Source: Ceratodon purpureus
Taxonomy: Eukaryota; Streptophyta; Bryopsida; Pseudoditrichales; Ditrichaceae
Assembly (NCBI GenBank): GCA_014871385.1
Contig: CM026426.1
Coordinates: 100,418,009-100,482,008, forward strand
Direction: 5' to 3'
Length of the DNA stretch: 64,000 nucleotides
Numbering within the stretch: position 1 is the stretch's first letter; every line of letters begins with the position of its first letter. The notes beneath the pieces were generated by a model that was not told the DNA's origin, did not search any database, and saw only the letters and a program-made list of their open reading frames with translations. Both the position numbers and the translations under genes were made by a program. Shown here in pieces: positions 32,578-45,032 of this stretch.

Positions 32578-34370
32578 ATGGCCGCCACCGCTTTAGCTAT
32601 GCCTGCACAATCCAAGGGGAATCACACCGGAGAGTATTTCAAATTCTATATAGCTTGACATTTCTATAAGAACTTCGAACAGTGATCTCATGAGTCGAAT
32701 TATCTCACCTGTGTAGACTACATTTACAATTTGAAGTCATGGAGTAGTAACATTGCCGTGTGGATTACTTTGGAAGTCCTCATCATGTCCATGTCGATAA
32801 ACGTAGCCCTTTGTGCGTACTGTTGTGAAACGTACCTGCACACCCACCCCACCCCCCTCCAATGCCGAATTCAGTTGAATGTGAAAGAGAAACTGAAAAG
32901 AAAATAACTGACTGCCTGAAATGCATGTGTAGACAACAATGCCTCTGGGGGAGTATCATCGAGGCCAACGGTACAGAGAGTGCAGAAACACGGTAGAAAT
33001 CAGAGGAGTGGTGATGAAGAGGGGGGTCCTTCAATGCAGATGGACCGGGACCCAAACTAGTCCAAAGTGGAAATCAAGAACCTCATAGCTGCGAAATGCC
33101 AGGAATACATTGATGAAATCACCGCAGAGGATCCGGGAGAGCTCATGTGTCCAGAGCTCAGGAAGTGGGGTAAAATTGCGCTTGTGCTCAATTCCACAAA
33201 GGGGAATGGAGAGGTTGACCAGGACCGAGATGCTTGTAAGTATAAATGGAGTACTTTGTTATCTGACTTTAAACAAATTTGGGATTTTCATCAGAAGACA
33301 GGTAGAAATTCAGAGGACTACTTCACAGAGACATCGCCAGCTAAGAAGAAGACGTTCAAGCTTCCAAAGACGTTTTATATTGCTGCGTATCCAGGGATGG
33401 CAGAGTGGCTTCAAGATAGAGCCACCCTTAATCCGCCCTATGCAAGAGACACTTCAGATCCCAACAACGCAAATTACTACACTCCGTCAAGAGATAAGTA
33501 TTTGTCGCCGCCGGTGGAAGTACCAGCTCGACAGTTCCATGCATTTCCTGCGACAAAGGCTACGGGGTACCCAACTGGCGCCGAGGGTTCTCCCATCGAT
33601 CTTACTACCGGTGAGTCCCCCGCTGTCTCGGTTGGTCAGAGCAGCGGATTAAATCCCAACGCCCAGGTGCGTCGCACACTCAGTCCGAGCATGCATACCG
33701 CATCCACTGCTGATATGCGCAAAGGGGTTGGTAACATGCCCACCCCAACGGGGCCCATGCATGAGTTGAATTTGAATGCTCCTCCAAGTCCCGGACTGGG
33801 ATCCCCATATGGAGGCGTAGGGGCAACGCCTCAGACATCACCATTAAGTGCACCTGCAGGTACGGTACCACCTGTATCGAGGCAAGGACGCCGAGTAGAT
33901 GAAGTCCATGTGCTTTCCTCCTCTGCTACGTCCGCAGCGGCAGCTGAATTACGCAAATCCATGGGCAACACTGGGGTGAGAAAGAAGTGAAGCATTGATC
34001 AAAATACGATAGCGGATGGTGTCATGGAGAGCGCCAAGAAGGTGGTGAAGGTCCTTGGCAAAATCAACGACACAAAAAGGATGGCGGAGAAAGAAAAGCT
34101 ACAGTCACATGCAAGGCAGTTTATGGAGAGTTTAGAGTACAAGAGAGAGAGAGGGATAGGATGCTTATGGAGAATGCAAGGATTTCCCAAGAACAAGCAC
34201 GTTTAGGATTGATGAACCAGCAAATGGTGCTGCAGGCGATTGCCAACTTGGCCTCGGCCATTGGCCGCATCGTGACCCCGACGGGACCACCTGCACCCCT
34301 ACAGAGAACTGCCCCCAACCCACTACGACACCCCGATGCTCCAACAGAAGAAGAGCCATCAACCCTCTAG
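32578..34370 (+). pseudogene. Harbinger ORF1 (SANT/Myb-like DNA-binding protein), copy 1, broken
   Basis: Homologous to the 512-codon ORF1 of copy 2. A short exon at 32578 (MAATALAMPAQSKGNH) corresponds to one in copy 2. The main part has a SANT/trihelix-like domain (LIAAKCQEYIDEI, ELRKWGKIALVLN, CKYKWSTLLSDFKQIWDFHQ), a Pro/Ser-rich middle and a C-terminal coiled coil (QEQARLGLMNQQMVLQAIAN). Lesions: TAG at 33058-33060, where copy 2 has the first conserved Trp; TGA at 33988-33990, where copy 2 has Arg; a frame change near 34150 in a GA-repeat. In Harbinger systems this protein brings the transposase to the element ends. Confidence 0.82.
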
Positions 34371-34669
34371 TCAGAGGATGAACAACTACAGCCATAGTCC
34401 ACAACACGCCAGCATCTCCAAGTCTGCATGGAAATGGCAGCATGTCAGACATGCACATCGGCAGTCTGTAGACCTATAGAAACATAGTAGCGATAGTATC
34501 ACGCGTGGGTGTAACAACCTTCCCTACTATGTATTCAAATGAAAAATAAAAGAGAAGTTCACAGGAACACTCACCTTGCACTTGTGGAGTCGCTATGTAT
34601 TGAGTCCCACCCACCCATCCCACGTTGTCCACCTCCCACTAAGGATCCCTCCCTTGTGCTCCCCGCAAA
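34371..34669. other. Convergent 3' ends of ORF1 and transposase, copy 1
   Basis: About 300 bases between the two stops; AATAAAAG near 34546 may serve as a poly(A) signal for ORF1. Confidence 0.4.
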
Positions 34670-36077
34670 TTAACCTACGTACATATCAGTCAAACTGTAC
34701 AATTGCAGCAGCAAATGGACCAGACATTGGTGGCTTGCACCTGCAAACTGTCGATGCTGGCCAAGAAACGCAGCAAGCTCTGTCCTCTTACAATCCACCT
34801 GCACTTGGTCCCGGTCTGGTTTGTCCTCCCCGAGCCGCTCAACAACGGGGTGGTCTTCCACATCTAGGGCCATGCCCTCCCTCTGAAGCATCTCGAGGAG
34901 GGGGTCCACCTCTTCCGGCGACTGCCCGAGGAGCAGGTTGTGCAAGATGCAGCAACACATCACGACATGTGGGACCAAAGTGACATGTAAATTTGATGTT
35001 GTGTGCAACTCACAAAAACTTTGTTTAAGAATGCCAAATGCATTCTCGACTACGCTACGTGCCCTTGACAACTTCCTGTTGACCAGGGTCTCAGGGACGG
35101 AGCGCACCCTGCTGGACCCTCCCGGTACGGCGTGATTAACCAGGGCAACAACAGATAGCCTTTGTCACCCAACAGATAGGGAACAAACCCATCCATGGCA
35201 TCAGCAGGGTCGAAGAGATTCCCAGTAGTAGCCCGATGATATAACATTGAGCGCCTGAGTTGGCTCACGTCGTTTGAGCTCCCTGGCATGCCCACAAAAA
35301 TGTCAATGAATCTTTTCTTGCGATCAACAACAGACTGACATTGGACCGTGTAGCCTCCACTCTTAAAGTAGTAATAATCCTCCGCGCTGTGGACTGGCTT
35401 CCAAATGTGTATGTGCGTGCCGTCGATAGCTCCAACTACAACAGGAAGTCTCGAGAATTGTTTAAACTGTTCCATCGCCATCTGCAGATTGTGGCCCGTA
35501 GGCCAGGTACCTCGTGCCTCAGTTTGTCGTTGACGGCCTTCACCACGTCACGAATAATACCCGAGGTTGTGCTGGCTCCTATCGCGTAAAACTCTAAAGA
35601 TATGTGGAGACTTGCACCTTGGGTTAGTTTAAATAAACAACATGCTACTCTCACAACAAGGGGAATGGCTCTGCGGTAACGGGTATCTTGGCGTTCAATG
35701 CTAGGTCCGAGCAAGTTGGTAAAATTGAAAACGGCGGCTTTGGTCATGCAAAAATTCTCCAACCACTTGTTATCATCATATTCTTGCAAAACAAATCGCG
35801 AGAACCATGAGTTAGACTTCGGCAAAACCCACCACTCTAATTCCCTGTCCAGTAGTGTAGTTGCATGAGCCACACAGAAATCGTGCAGGACAGAGGCAAT
35901 TATGCTCTGCATGTTAAGCTGAGTTTCGTGAACGTCCGCTACATCAACATTAACCTCCCCCTCATCCAGCGGTACAGCCTCTGGAGCTCTAAACATCATC
36001 TTCACGACATTCTGGAGAAGCAAGACCAGGGACGGTAGTAAAAAGGCAACGTTGGCGGGATCCACTGATGGAGCCAT
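34670..36077 (-). pseudogene. Harbinger DDE transposase, copy 1, two frameshifts
   Basis: The start is set at 36077 because MAPSVDPANVAF is conserved in copy 2. The order is an N-terminal helical part (WWVLPKSNSWFSRFVLQEYD), an HTH-like stretch (TQGASLHISLEFYAIGASTT), GAIDGTHIHIWKPV (first D), LLGDKGYLLLPWLITPYREG (second D) and ARSVVENAFGILKQSF (E), then a C-terminal tail. One base is missing near 35507 relative to copy 2, and another indel lies near 35115. No in-frame stop exists apart from those caused by the shifts. Confidence 0.85.
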
Positions 36078-37083
36078 ACTCCGCAAGGTGCTCCCAGCAG
36101 GATTACCAAACAAGAGATGCAGAAACTCAATCACCTCCGAAGGAGCAAACCATTCGACAACACACGAATTAAAGGAGAAAACGAGGGCGGTTAGACGCAC
36201 TTACCTGGCAGAGGATCCCCCAATCGGAAGGGTGCGGGGACAGCGCCACATGAGAAGAACAAGGAAGGAAACTTTCCGCAATTATAAAACCCCGATCTTC
36301 ATGTACACAATGACACGTTTCCCTGTGGGGCAAAGCATGTCGGCCCGGAACCTTGTCACTGATATCAATTGACCCAGCGCCCAAATTAAAGAGATCAATT
36401 GTCATGACTGAACACAACGCACTACATAAACACTGCGACACAAATGCAGGGCACATGGGCACATTAGATGTACACATAAAACCCTCTCACAACGACACAC
36501 GCTAATCCTACCATATGCCCAAATTTCCCTACAACTAATGACTCAAGCGATGCATCATTCACCGACTACGTTCAATGATTGACTGCGAGCCAGGGTGATT
36601 ACGATCCCGCACGGTAGAAAGTACGAAGAAAAGGAGACAATAGACGAGGGAAAAACACGCTAAACACATGGCACAATGGACCGCAATTCATCCTGAGGAC
36701 GTGAAGGAGGATCCCAAGGGGAGAGATGAAGCGCACAAAAGGGACGATGCATAGAGATTAAATTACAACACCCTCCCCCCCCCCCCCCCCCCCCCCCCCC
36801 CTGCTCAGTTCTCCCCACCACTTGCCCGACAAGCACATAGCTCCATATCACCTCAATTTAGTGTGAACGTCCCATCAATCCTACCCCACCACTTGTCCAT
36901 CATCGCTCCTTGTCTATTCAAGGTGTGAACCAAATCATTCGTGCCAACCCACTACCCTGGGCATCACTTCTAATAATATCTCGAACCCCTTGTACTCATG
37001 TGAAACGAATTTGAGCTATTTTGGTGTCTCGGTGGTAAACCGTCGACAAGCGGTTGCCCACACCTCCAGGTGTGAAGAGGCCA
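36078..37083. other. Transposase 5' region and right end of Harbinger copy 1
   Basis: Non-coding. It contains a run of 27 C at 36775-36801, matching a much shorter C-run near 53352 in copy 2, and the right terminal repeat at 37058-37083. Confidence 0.6.
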
Positions 37084-37929
37084 TTAGCATCTTCCAACCT
37101 CCTTCCCATTGCCATGGCCACCTCAATCCCCGCAAAACCTCAAACCCTCGCCTCTCTACCCTCTTCTCCTAGCCCTCCACGTTAGATCCTTCATGCCGAG
37201 AAATTAATTAGTTACTGCAAATCCGCTTTGCCCCGTGGACCCTTGCACACTCCCTCCACATCTCCTCGACATCCCAGCTGCGCCACGTACCCCCCTCCGC
37301 CCCCTCTCCACCTGCATTAATTAATCAATGCAAATCCTGGTGGGGAGTGAGATTTGAGGACATAGTTTTGATTTTATTAATTTTTTGGATTTTAGTATAT
37401 GGCGGTGGTCCGTGTTTAAAATTGAGCATTTGTGCACACAAAAATATAATAAAAATTTGGATGTTATGGTGGATAACTTATGCTTTGTTCAAATTTTTAA
37501 AGTTCTTGCTTTTGTGTTGTTTCCCTTATCTTCTGAATGGTGAAGAAATTGGATGTTAAGTTGTGCATGAATTTTCATAATTAAGTGAAACGTAGAGAAT
37601 TAGCAATTTTTTAGCCTTTTAAGAGTTTTCACTCTGAAGTGAATTAGTTGAGGTATAGATTAAAAGTGAAAAGACATAAATTAAAATTAAGGGTAAATTA
37701 AGAACCAAGGATAAAATCAATTAAGTAAAGCCAGTTTTTAAAGTTAGTAATTACTTAGGGTTAGAGTGAATTTTATTTTATTTTTAACCTAACAGTCTTA
37801 TCTTAGGTAAATTTTAGATATTTTACAATATGTAATTAAATTTTAATTGTATTGTCCACGAGGTGTGCTTGGGTGGATATGTTGATTGAGTAAATTGAAT
37901 TTTTATGTGCCTTCATTTGGGATTGGTAT
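37084..37929. other. AT-rich intergenic DNA
   Basis: Nothing recognised; T/A-rich from 37350 on. Confidence 0.5.
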
Positions 37930-38380
37930 ATGGGTGACAAGTACCAATTTCAGACAAGACACTACAAAGCCCAGAGGGATGTGCACCTGAGGATAATAGT
38001 AATAGAGCGCTCATCGGAAGAGGACCACATGAGCGCCGCGCAATGTATGTTGGAGGATAGCTTTCACACCCTCTTGTATGCCGGATTCCGCATGAGCAAC
38101 CTAAGCGCAACAATGATTTTGCTACATGCATGTCAATCTCACAAGTGCACTAGCGCCTTCATCATAAAGCTAATCACTTTGCTCAAGAATGCTATACTCC
38201 CCGAGATCAACACCCTCCTACCAAGTGAGTATGCTGCCACGAGACTAATACAAAAACTTAGACTAATGCTCTAAGACATAGACGTTTGTCCTAACAATTG
38301 CATGGTCTTCCACGGAGATGATCAAGTGTGGAAAGTGAATTGCCCCCTTGACCAGCCGGAAGAGTAGTTCCAGCCCAAAA
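37930..38380 (+). pseudogene. Second CACTA tnp2 fragment (N-terminal part)
   Basis: From ATG at 37930 the frame has the conserved tnp2 N-terminal pattern: LEDSFHTLLYAGFRMSNLSA, SHKCTSAFIIKLITLLKNAI, LPSEYAATRLIQKLRL, then a TAA at 38272-38274 followed in frame by DIDVCPNNCMVFHGDD. The last motif is the tnp2 CP..C..F block. Homology then ends, so this is a truncated relic distinct from the element at the left edge. Confidence 0.72.
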
Positions 38381-38559
38381 ATTAAAAAAAATCAATGTTT
38401 GAGTCACGGAATAATTAGGTTGGGAGCTTAGAATGGGATAACTACTGGATAAGACGGTTGTCTTTAAGAAGGACCTGTAGGGCTTCCTATCAGAACCAAC
38501 TGGGATATCAATCCGGAAATCCGGATGGACTTGACCAGGATTTGGTTGGACCACAGAGC

Positions 38560-41500
38560 TGAGATCGGAATCATTACTCGTACGGCTACGGCGGCAATTA
38601 AGTGCCGCTAGCTACAACCGGCCATGATGAGCAGCTACAACCGGTCATGATGAAGGGCTACAAATGGCTTGGGTGGAGAAAGGATATAAAAGGGGGAAGA
38701 GGAGCCAAGTGAATCCTTTCATTTTCTCTTTTGTCCTTTTGTGCGCTCTAAGGCCGTTTTCTTTGCTTTGCATGTTGAACTCCGTACTTAGGACGATAGT
38801 GAGAGACGGTGAGGCAGAAGTGTTTCCGGTAGGAGAGGGACTGTATGAGGACCGTGCGTGCAGATGTTACCGGAGTGAAGGTGAGGTCGATTAGTAGTCG
38901 GACAAATTATTCTAGGAAGGGCAAGGAATTGGAAGCTCCACCCTTGAAGGTACATAAGGGTATGCCTGTGTTACCTTCGGACTAAGCAAACCGGATGAGG
39001 CTCCACGAGTATCATAGGATGTCCATTGTTCTTGGAGAAATCGTGAAGGTGGACGGATTGTAAAACGGCCTAGGAGATCCTAGCCAAGGACAATGGGTGG
39101 TTCAACACTCTCCGGTGAGATCCAGACTGTTGGAACGTGCAAGTCTAAACAAATACGTACAAACTCGAGCCGGGAGAAACCTTGACAGCGGAGAACTGGG
39201 AGGATTTCACTACCGAAATCTTCAACAAGAAGGGGGATTCCAAGGACTCTTGGATAGTGGACAACATCACGGATGCGGATGCCCGATTTGTTATTGGATT
39301 TCTAAATCCTGTGTTACATCCGGAGAAGTCCAAGAGGGTGACGGCTAAGTGGTCCTCCACCTTCCCCGGAGCCATGAACGAAAGGATCAAGGTCAATTGG
39401 AGAGTGATGATGAAGACCATGATCGACCGGGAGGTTTGGAAGCTCAAGTAGGTGAAGTAACCCAACACCTGCCTGCCGATTATCCTGATCCACCTCTATC
39501 GGAATAAGATGCTCCTGACTTCGGAAGAGACGGAATCTTACGACCGGTTGAAAGATCTCCAGAGGCTTGTGGAAGCCGATTCGGACTCCTCTTCAGCCTC
39601 CAATGACGTCTAGGAGATTTTGTCATTGTCATCGGCCAAGAAGAGCAAACCTAATGAGCCGAAAGTTGGACAGGCATCTAGAACTCCGGCGAGACGAATG
39701 TTGGCCACAAACGCCCTAAAACCAATCGGACCTCCGGAACATACCAGAGATCCTTGCATGGACATGACCTCACTTGCTCTCCAAATGACCAGTACGCGGA
39801 ATACCTCAATGAGCTCACAAAGAACCAAAGCCGGTTGATACAGGATGTGATCAATGTCACCGAGTCCAATAAGATCGATGACAGTATCGCCAAGCTAAAG
39901 AGTTTCCGGGACGTGGAAGACCGGATTGCGGACTTTGAGGAGCAGCTGGTGATCATGAGGGGCCGGGGAACGAAGCTCCATTAGTACTTTCATAATGTCC
40001 GAACAGATTTTAAGGAGGCTTAAGACCAAATTGATTCGGTCGTCCAAAAGAGGTAAAGGAGACACTAGCCTTGCCGGTTAACGTTGCAACTGAGTGTGCC
40101 ATCTATCAGCAGTTTCTGGGTTGTCACTCGGATCCCACCCAGAAGGTCATTTTCAATTTCATGCATGACCGGGCAATCGCGATGGATAAAACCTAGGTGA
40201 TCATGAGGGTTTTAGTGAGGAGTCTTGATTCAATCAAGGAGCAGCCAAATGAGGAAGTGCCTCCAGTAGAAGCACCACCTATCCAATTTCCGATCCAGTC
40301 GGCAATCCGGTCTCCTGCAAGTCCAGATCAAAGGCGTATAAAGGCCGCTGACCCTTTGTCGGATACCTTGAAAAACCTCTAGTCGATCCTGATTTTAGAA
40401 GGGAAAGAAGCTTACAATTCAGAAGCAATAAATCCGGAGGAAAGTGCGTCACCGCGATCGCCCTGGAGAGTTCGATAGCTAAATTTCACCCTAGTGCAAG
40501 GGATGCCATAACCCCTGTCGGACTCGGCACGGGTCGTTCTCAACCTGGAGCCGGTTTCCACACGATCACCATCCTCTGCCAGCCGTTGCTGGCGCATCCA
40601 AAAGGGAGGAGAGCCTCCAGCACCAACATCGGGATCTCCTAAGGCTAAACCCTCATTGAAGTGGTGGAAGAGAGGAGGACAGAAGAAGGAAACTTTTCAC
40701 TAGAAAAGTCCACGGTTTAAGTAATTGTAGGGGTAGATTAGATACCGGATAAAATAATAGCAATTAATGACAAGGCACACTTGCATCCGGCCGTTAATTC
40801 GGAAAGTTAGCGGCAGTAACTAGAAATAGATAGCAGTCATTGGTCCAGGTTTTCAAGGATCTAAGATTTGGAATTTTAGAATCTTAGTTGGCCACTTGTC
40901 TACTACGACTCCCAAGGGGAGACAGTATTTAAGACGTAGGTTTTCTCAAGGAGAGGACCTTGTTTTGTACTCCGTTTGACTTATGCAATTGAGAATATAC
41001 TTTTGAAATTATTGTGTTGTATGACGGTTGTCTAGTAGGTCCATTGCAGTAACCGGTTACAAGTACTATTGTCTCTAATAGATTTTTGGAAGAGTGTTGA
41101 ACAGTTGAGTAACTTTGGAGAGCGCGCAGAGTGAGTGGAAAGGCGTCAAGCGAGGAGTGTTGACGGTTTCCAACGTCCGGAAGGAATTTGGAGGGGAAGG
41201 AAGACATACTGCAGCCAAGACGCTGGTAGTCTTGAAGATATGGATCGCTGTGTGAACGCCGTAATCCTAGATAGGGCCAGTCCCTCCTTGAAGATAGGAC
41301 AAAATCCATTTTACTAACTGCAAACCATTCCGGAAGGGTGACAACATAGATATAGTATTGAGTAGCCATACTATAATGCTGTTGTATTGGAAACTCCGTC
41401 CTTGTAACCAATATTGAGTACTCATCAAGGCCGGATTAGTAGACATACGGAATGGACACCCTTCCTCTCTAGTCGGTAGCGTACAAACAGTGGATTGTCT

Positions 41501-41700
41501 AGTCACTTTAAGTTACGCGACGGTGGAGCATTTCTCTACTGTAAACATAGACAACTCAGTGGGAACCGGCCACTTGTCTAAAAATCCGGAAGTTAGTGAA
41601 AGAAGTAGACGTCCAACTCGGTCCAATTGGCCAGGAAGTAGGGGACGAATGGTACGGGAGTATGAATTATGGTTTATTATCTAAAAGGAATAAAACTATA
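38560..41700 (+). mobile_element. Retroelement-like remnant (LTR-like promoter, gag-like ORFs)
   Basis: 38611-38653 has two 20-base units starting GCTACAACCGG at a 23-base period. A TATA box (TATAAAA, 38685-38691) is followed by T-rich leader sequence as in an LTR. A 90-codon ORF (39182-39451: ENWEDFTTEIFNKKGD, VNWRVMMKTMIDREVWKLK) continues after stops into LILIHLYRNKM-like sequence and a coiled-coil segment (39754-39984). The order and style recall a plant gag region. A second TATA-like TATTTAAG lies near 40927. No reverse transcriptase or integrase is visible and I could not match two LTRs, so the class is unproven. Confidence 0.35.
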
Positions 41701-44211
41701 GACCTTCACAAAGTGGTTTACTTTGGGGGATATTTCGTGCCAACTAAGTGTTTTTTGAAGGAATACTAATACCATGATGTGCTACACAAGTTTCACCTAC
41801 CACCAACCGTTCCATTTTGGTTGCAGCGCCTCTTCAGAATCGGCATGTAGGTGACAAGATTCACCTCCTTCCGTGGTGTCCATTAAGTCTGTTTGGGTGT
41901 GTTTACCGTAGATCAGTAAGCCAAAGCCAACTATTTAAGATTGCGCCTTTTGGTTTTATAAATGGAGTAGACATATATTGAGACCACTTGCTCTAATTGA
42001 ACTTGGACACCTTCAGATTCTAGTTCAAGGAATTGCACTCAAGAGTGTGCACTTCATATGTCCTACACACACAAAATAACAAACTTTCAAGTTCATGTTG
42101 TTTGCTATATTAAATGTCTTTGTCTGACACCAGGAATGCGCGTCAAACTTCTTATCCATCTTCACCATAAGCCTTGTTGTACTCGGCCTTGTGCATGGAG
42201 GAATTGGAGGAAGCTTGTAGATGATGTCTCCATTGTATTTGGATGGCTTGACAGTGACCTTGAGCGTCTTGATCTTAGAGTAATTGACTTTGGATAATAC
42301 ACATTTAGCTCCAGGAGTGAACAGAGCCTTTTCAAGCAAGAGAGTACAGTGTAATCAGTTTGGGCAAACTTGGGCACGTCCTTTGGCGTGGAGTGACAGT
42401 GATGAGGTACGTCCTTATTCATTAACTCACTAAGGATATAAACCTTTGACTAGACTGAAGTCTCTACTATGGATCCAGTAGTGCGGCTCGGGGTTAGAAT
42501 CTCGATAGATGCAGCTGCAAGATTTGGCGTCAAGCAGCACACAACAAACTTCCTAGCCTCTAGAAGCCACTCTCGACTCTAATCACTATAGATGGGCATC
42601 TGATAAATAGAGTAACTTAAGTGACCGTCATTGTTGTACACTTCCTCCTTTAGATGAAGGGACTCTACAACGAGGTTGTATCCCACACTCAACAAAGCAG
42701 CCTCAAACTGATCCAATACTCTCAGCATTACATGGGACGTATAGCGGAACAAGATGACCTTCAACACGAATTAGAGCCATTTTGCAAAATGAATTGATTA
42801 GAGACGATAAATGATAGTGTGCCTCAAGAACGACAATACAATGACTACGAAGTGCCTAAATCACCTTTCAGGAACTTCAGCATGACTGCATACAGTTATG
42901 CACTACCTTGAGTATTGAGCCGTGCATTTAACGCTCAAAAACATTTGACATACACCTGCGAAAGCCATTTTGCAACACCCCAAGATGGGACACTCCTATG
43001 GAGAAACGGTAGGCAATGGATAAGCCTAAGAGGAAGATGAGGGGCAAGTCAAATCTGATCGACAGGAAGTACAATAGGAAGAGAACCGGTAGTCGTTTAA
43101 TTAACCTTGATCAGAAGAAACGCAAAGTAAGCATTGAAGGGTGTTCAAACTCATATACAAGAGGATCTCGGGCAGACCTAAGCGGTTCTGCCATACTTTA
43201 TGAAGGAGCACTGTTGGTGGACATTTCGGAGATTGTAATGTCAATTCAAAAGGAAAAAATATCTGATGTAGGCCACTCAACCTTCTAATTTAGTACGTAC
43301 TTGAGAATCTCCTCTCTTGAACTTAGATTATTCATGTGTAATGGGAATCAAAAGGTCTTCCATTGGTGCTCTATTGAAAGGATTTAGAGATTGCAAAATG
43401 GAGTGCATGAGAGTCCATTAAAGTAATTATATGTGAAGCGCTGAGGCCCATGGCCATTCAATGGGGGAGTTAGATGCTTAGAATTCTCAAGCTCATATGT
43501 TTTGGCGGTGAGTACTTTGAAGTGCCTGAGGTGACTTGTTTCTAATTGGAGGAAGGGTCAAGTGAGTATTATTTTGGATTCTAGTTGATGAGAAGTAGGT
43601 TGCAAGTGGATCGGGTGGGAGTGGTAGGCGCGAATTAGAGCCAGTATTGGTGGAGAGGCCGCAAGCTTATTGAGGTAAGTGCTAGTTCGAGTAGGAAGGC
43701 CGCGGGTGTATGAGGGTCATCTCGAGTTCAAAAGGGGAAGCCGCAAATGTATGAGTGAAAGTGCTAAAGAGGCAGCATCTCTGTGGGTCAACGATCGTCT
43801 CGACGAGGACTCTAGTGGGGAGATAGGAGCTGCTGTTAATAAGGCGGTGAAGGACGCTAAGGACAAACTGCAGACAAGGTTCAACGAGGAGCAAGCCGTG
43901 GCCAATGTGGCGCACGGAAAGCCGTTCGTAAAAGAGGTATTTCTACATCTAGAGGTAGCTCTTAGGTGTACGACTTAAGCATTTATACTTATATAACATT
44001 AAACTTTAATTTTTCTCCACCTGGTCCTCTCGAATTGTCTCATGCGTATTTGCCTTATTGGTCGGCAATTCTTCTAAGAAATTAGGTTTCAAATAGCACT
44101 TAGTGAGGATTCCAAGTCACTTTGATAGTAGAATTAATATTCTTCTGGATCCGTCAGTAGTGTTTTCAATCATCTTTTCTTGAGAAGATTGATGTGATTA
44201 ATGGAGTTGTA
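41701..44211. other. Degenerate region with two short basic ORFs
   Basis: 43016-43288 (plus, 90 aa, start MDKPKRKMRGKSNLI, very Lys/Arg-rich) and 43679-43978 (plus, 99 aa, with AVNKAVKDAKDKLQTRFNEE) look protein-like, but no family is recognised and the DNA between is full of stops. They may be debris of one gene. 42025-42339 (minus) is open without a domain. Confidence 0.3.
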
Positions 44212-44680
44212 GTGTTTTCCTCAATGTTTATGTTTGGAAAATGTCGTCATTGGAATCCGTCATTGGATTATTAAGTCAAAAGTTTTGGAGGGATCTCATT
44301 TGGTTTTGTTTTTCAGTTTGAGATTTTAGTTCTTTCCTCTGTGTTTAAGGTTTGCAAAAGAAGTCTGTAGGATTTGATGATGGATATCTAGCTCCAAATC
44401 TTTTGAGGAATTTCATTTACCTTTGTTTTTTGGTTTGAGGTTTTAGTTGTTTCCTCCATGTCCATGGTTTGCAAAAGGAGTGTGTTGGATCTGACAATGG
44501 CTTTCTAGCTCCAATGTCTTTGATGGATTACATGGATTTCATTTTCAGTAACAAATTTTGTTGTTTCCTCTATGTCTATAGTTTGTCAAGAACCATTGTC
44601 GAATCCGACAGTGGATATTTTCATGTACCATTTTTAGGAAAAATCTTAATTATCCATGTTGTTTTAGCTCTCTGCTCTAA
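44212..44680 (+). repeat. Diverged tandem repeat, four units of about 117 bp
   Basis: Units begin near 44212, 44329, 44446 and 44560 with GTTGTTTCCTCYATGTYTA-like starts, followed by GTTTGCAAAAG, a GGAT(C/T)YG segment and, in three units, a TTTGATGGATTTCATTT-like end. Spacings are 117, 117 and 114. Divergence is considerable, so the array is old. Confidence 0.7.
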
Positions 44681-45032
44681 TTACCCACATTTGTTTAGCT
44701 TTTTCGGTATTTTGAAAATTTCCTCCATTTTGAGATGTCGGCGTACATCAAGAAGTGGCGCGTCGTGCTTTGGAGAAAGGCATACAAGGCAATGTTTTAA
44801 TGGTCCCTCTCTGTATGTAATATCGACCTCATTACTAGCACATCATGGCACCGACTTCGTGTGGAAGGGACTGTTTTATCAATATTTTAAAAGGGAATTG
44901 ATCCTAGACGGTTTTGTTGACAACATACCAACTGCCTGGCATAGGTGGTTGGAGATCACTAATGCGGAATTTATGGACACACCTACTTCGAAGAAGAATT
45001 ACAAAAATGGCTATTCGAAAGAAGGTTGTTAG
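44469..45032 (+). CDS. Hypothetical ORF, 188 codons, partly made of the tandem repeat
   Basis: The first third is encoded by the tandem repeat and is hydrophobic (FLGKILIIHVVLALCSNY). The last third (WKGLFYQYFKRELILDGFVD, AWHRWLEITNAEF) is more protein-like and continues, after the TAG, into Lys/Glu-rich sequence. No family recognised. The second part may be a real but decayed exon. Confidence 0.25.
   Translation: MQKECVGSDNGFLAPMSLMDYMDFIFSNKFCCFLYVYSLSRTIVESDSGYFHVPFLGKILIIHVVLALCSNYPHLFSFFGILKISSILRCRRTSRSGASCFGERHTRQCFNGPSLYVISTSLLAHHGTDFVWKGLFYQYFKRELILDGFVDNIPTAWHRWLEITNAEFMDTPTSKKNYKNGYSKEGC

Larger units (their letters stand above)
32011..37083. mobile_element. PIF/Harbinger element, copy 1 (5.07 kb)
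   Basis: Ends: TGGCCCCTTCACACC at 32011 and, reverse-complemented from 37083, TGGCCTCTTCACACC; both continue GGAGGTGTG, so each end can fold on itself. Flanking triplets TCA and TTA approximate the TWA duplication of this superfamily. It contains ORF1 (SANT/Myb-like, plus) and a DDE transposase (minus), which point toward each other. The left 560 bases are non-coding and align with the left of copy 2. Confidence 0.85.

Noticed and set aside
36660-36851. Poly-Gly minus-strand ORF
   Set aside because: It is only the translation of the 27-C run.
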